From: Selaginella tamariscina
Lineage: Eukaryota > Streptophyta > Lycopodiopsida > Selaginellales > Selaginellaceae
Assembly (NCBI GenBank): GCA_003024785.1
Contig: PUQB01000875.1
Span: forward strand, 1-64,000
Length of the DNA stretch: 64,000 nt
Direction: 5' to 3'
Shown here: piece after piece, positions 61,371 through 64,000 of the stretch
Layout: every line of letters starts with the position of its first letter
Position numbering within the stretch: position 1 is the first letter of the stretch
Notes under the pieces: generated by a model
Seen by the model: only the letters and a program-made list of their open reading frames with translations
Database searches by the model: none
Told to the model about the DNA's origin: nothing
Program-made: the position numbers and the translations under genes

Positions 61371-62100
61371 CATGCATAGGGTTTGGTCTTTGGGGTTTGG
61401 GGTTTGGGGTTTAGGGTTTAGGGTTCAGGGTCTGGGGTTTCGAGTTTAGGGTATGGGGTTTGGGGCCTGGTGCACGTAGATTGTAACAAAACCCTAGGCG
61501 CGGAAACAAAGGATTAAGATGCATGGCTCTTTAGTGTTAATGCATCTGCGGACTGGCATGACATCCTATTTCAATGCACCAGCGGACGGGGTTTTGGTGC
61601 ATCCAACCAGAACAGAACTGTTGTTGAGTCCTCTATAGCGTACGACCAATTCAACTCCCAATCACAAGCCAGAATTACAACTAAACACAAACAACAAAAA
61701 ACGAAAACTATACTGCACACAAACCACAACTAAAACAAACGAGTCTGCCTGACACATTTAACACTTCTAAACCACAGCCGAAACCAGAATAAAATTACAG
61801 CTAGTATTAAAACAAAAGAACAGAAAAGACAAAACAGAAATACCATTTTTCCGTTTACATGAGTGGGCTGGCACCCTAAACCCTAAACCCATCCCCCCGT
61901 GAACGCAAATGCCGACCACAGCTCTAGTGCACATAGATTCAAATAGAACCCCAGGCATGGGAGTAGAGGATTAAGACCGTGGTTCTTTAGGGTTGATGCA
62001 CTTGCGGACTAGCACAACATCCCATTTAAATGCACCAGTGACGGGGGTTTCAGTGCATGCCGACCAGAACGGAATTGTGTTGTCTAGTCCTTTGTAGCAT
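61371..62100. repeat. Degenerate telomeric repeats plus ~200-bp repeat pair
   Basis: GGTTTAGGGTTTAGGG-type sequence at 61378-61465, then repeat copies at about 61468-61640 and 61920-62095. Mirror of 17341-18060. Confidence 0.8.
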
Positions 62101-63825
62101 AACACAAAACAGAGAAAACAAAAATACAAAAAAAAATGTACAATGCCGACTAAAACAGTAGGATGGACAACTAAAATAAAGATAAAAATCACAACGGAAA
62201 TAATTAAAACAATAAAATAATCGAAATAGAGATTATAGTTGAAATAACAAAATGGATAGCCAAAGCGAAAATCGAAAAATAATTGACAACCAAAAACATT
62301 CGACATTAGAACTAAAATTAAAATAAAAACTGAAACAAGACAAAACAAAGGTACATATAACAACTAAAACAGTAAAATGCCAACTAGAACAATACAAAGG
62401 CCAACTAAAACAAGAAACTACAACCAAAACAACGAAAACAATTAAAACATTAAAATTACAATTGAAATCAGAACAAAAACAGAAACAAGACAGAACAAGA
62501 ATATAATCTACAACTAAACTATCAAAACTGTAACCAAATGGAAACAAGACGAAATAATCAGAATAGAAATTACCACCAAAACAATGAAATGCCAACAAAA
62601 ACAATGTGAATTTCAAGTAAAACAAAAAGACAACAATCCCAACCAAAACAACGAAAACAACAAAACAATCAAATTATTAAAGCGTCAATGCCAAATTGGA
62701 ACACACACAAAAACAAAAGAAAACAAAAATACAATCTACAATCATAATAACTAAAATTATAACTAGTTTTAAAACAAAAAAACGAAAACAAAATGAAATA
62801 GAAGTGCTGTCTTTATGTTTATGCGAGTGGTCCGACAGAGCTTTCTGATCTGACTGCAAGGCACAACAAATCTTCCGTTAACTACTATTATAAAAACAAC
62901 ACAAGAAAAATAGAAATTAAAAATTATACCCAAAATAATAAAATCACAAATATACATAAAAGATGTATATTGGAATGAAAAGTACCAAAGTCATAACTAA
63001 ACGAATAAAATTACAATTGAATGAAAAAAAAAAAAAAAAAACAAAACAAAAGTTATAACTATATCAAAATTAAAACAAGTAAAATAACAAAATCATAACT
63101 AAAATAAAAATAAAAATCAAAATAAAATAAAACAACTATATCGAAATCAAATAAATCAAAAGCACAACTAAAACAACAAAATTATAACCAAAACAAAAGT
63201 AAAAACAAAAATAAAATAAAACTGAAGACTGTTTTAACCAAATTATGATTAAACCATATCAAAATAACTATATGATTAAATTATATTAAAATAAGTACAT
63301 TTAAACTATATAGAAATGATTATAATTAAACTATATCAAAATAACTATAATTAAACTATACCAAAACAATTGTAATTAAACTATATGAAAATAATTGTAT
63401 TAAAAATAAATAAAAAAATCAAAAGCATAACTAAAATAACAAAATAGCAAATAAAATAAAAACAAAATAAAACTAAGAATTACAAACCAATTGAAATTAA
63501 AATTAAAAGAAGTAAAATAACAAAATCATAACTAGAATAAAAATAAAATAAAATAAAACAAAACAACTATATCGAAATCAAAGAAATCAAAAGCACAACT
63601 AAAATAACAAAATTATAACTAAAACAAAACAAAAATAAAACAAAACCGAAGACTATTTTAACCAAATTATGATTAAAACTAAAATAACTAAGATAACAAA
63701 ACAACCACTGAAATAAAAATAAAAAACAAAATAAAATAAAATAACTACATCAAAATTTAAAAAACAAAAAACAGAACTGAAATAACAAAACTATAACTAA
63801 AACAAAAACAAAACAAAACTGAAAA
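62101..63825. repeat. A-rich, G-poor strand-asymmetric block 4
   Basis: Mirror of 15601-17340, ATAACTAAAAC and AAATAAAAAT-type words. No gene. Confidence 0.75.
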
Positions 63826-64000
63826 CTGGTTATGTACGTGTATATGTAAATTTTTTATTGTGTTTATATATGTGTACAAAAGAAATATTGAATTAAATTG
63901 AAAATAATATAATATACACACTATGAACATATTTTAAATTATACATAATAATATAAAATTTTATCTAATATATAGTCATCTATAGTTTTAATAATATATA
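63826..64000. other. AT-rich window edge
   Basis: Continues the outer inverted repeat (mirror of 15440-15600). Nothing coding. Confidence 0.6.

Larger units (their letters stand above)
50640..64000 (-). repeat. Right arm of outer inverted repeat (runs off window)
   Basis: Reverse-complement partner of 15440-28720. Includes the shared 1-kb insertion and the shared premature stop in the protease, so those changes predate the duplication or were spread by conversion. Homology is still ongoing at base 64000. Confidence 0.85.

Overview
The window looks like a repeat-rich, AT-rich plant nuclear region. Evidence: multi-exon genes with GT-AG introns of about 50-470 bp, plant-type genes (a SERK-ectodomain-like LRR protein, a papain-family protease with an I29 prodomain, and a sacsin-like C-terminal tail ending in a C3HC4 RING), TTTAGGG/CCCTAAA-type degenerate telomeric repeats, long AG/CA microsatellites, and several transposons. 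There is no bacterial operon structure and no rRNA or tRNA that I can recognise. A possible home is an ampliconic sex-chromosome-like region. I recall that the Marchantia polymorpha Y chromosome carries co-amplified repeats with a multicopy RING-finger gene (ORF162). That match is from memory and unverified.

The organising unit is a three-gene cassette whose transcriptional order is sacsin-tail/RING, then LRR, then cysteine protease, all on one strand. It appears, complete or partial, as unit A (1-2830, minus), B (6166-11385, minus), C (22596-28774, minus), D (31048-35512, minus), E (43034-44705, protease only, minus) and F (50637-56810, plus). Only two genes read intact from start to stop: the LRR genes of D (32371-33557) and F (52572-53728). 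The other copies carry small indels, premature stops or breakpoints.

Between cassettes lie transposon-like genes with a DUF7869-like region (2831-4400, 12028-12921, 18735-20800, 40411-43030, 44706-45605, 58631-60717), three arrays of the palindrome GGGATTAATCCC, four very T-rich/A-rich strand-asymmetric blocks, and a roughly 200-bp repeat always found beside degenerate telomeric repeats.

Two large inverted repeats dominate. An inner palindrome pairs about 31-41.3 kb with 44.7-56 kb around a 3.4-kb spacer. An outer one pairs about 15.4-28.7 kb with 50.6-64 kb and runs off the right edge. Unit F is shared by both right arms and is a mosaic of C-like and D-like sequence. Two further insertions have clear boundaries: a ~1-kb element with 8-bp target-site duplications, carrying a methyltransferase-like gene fragment and heat-shock-element-like motifs (units C and F), and a 681-bp TIR element with a TAA duplication (13952-14632).
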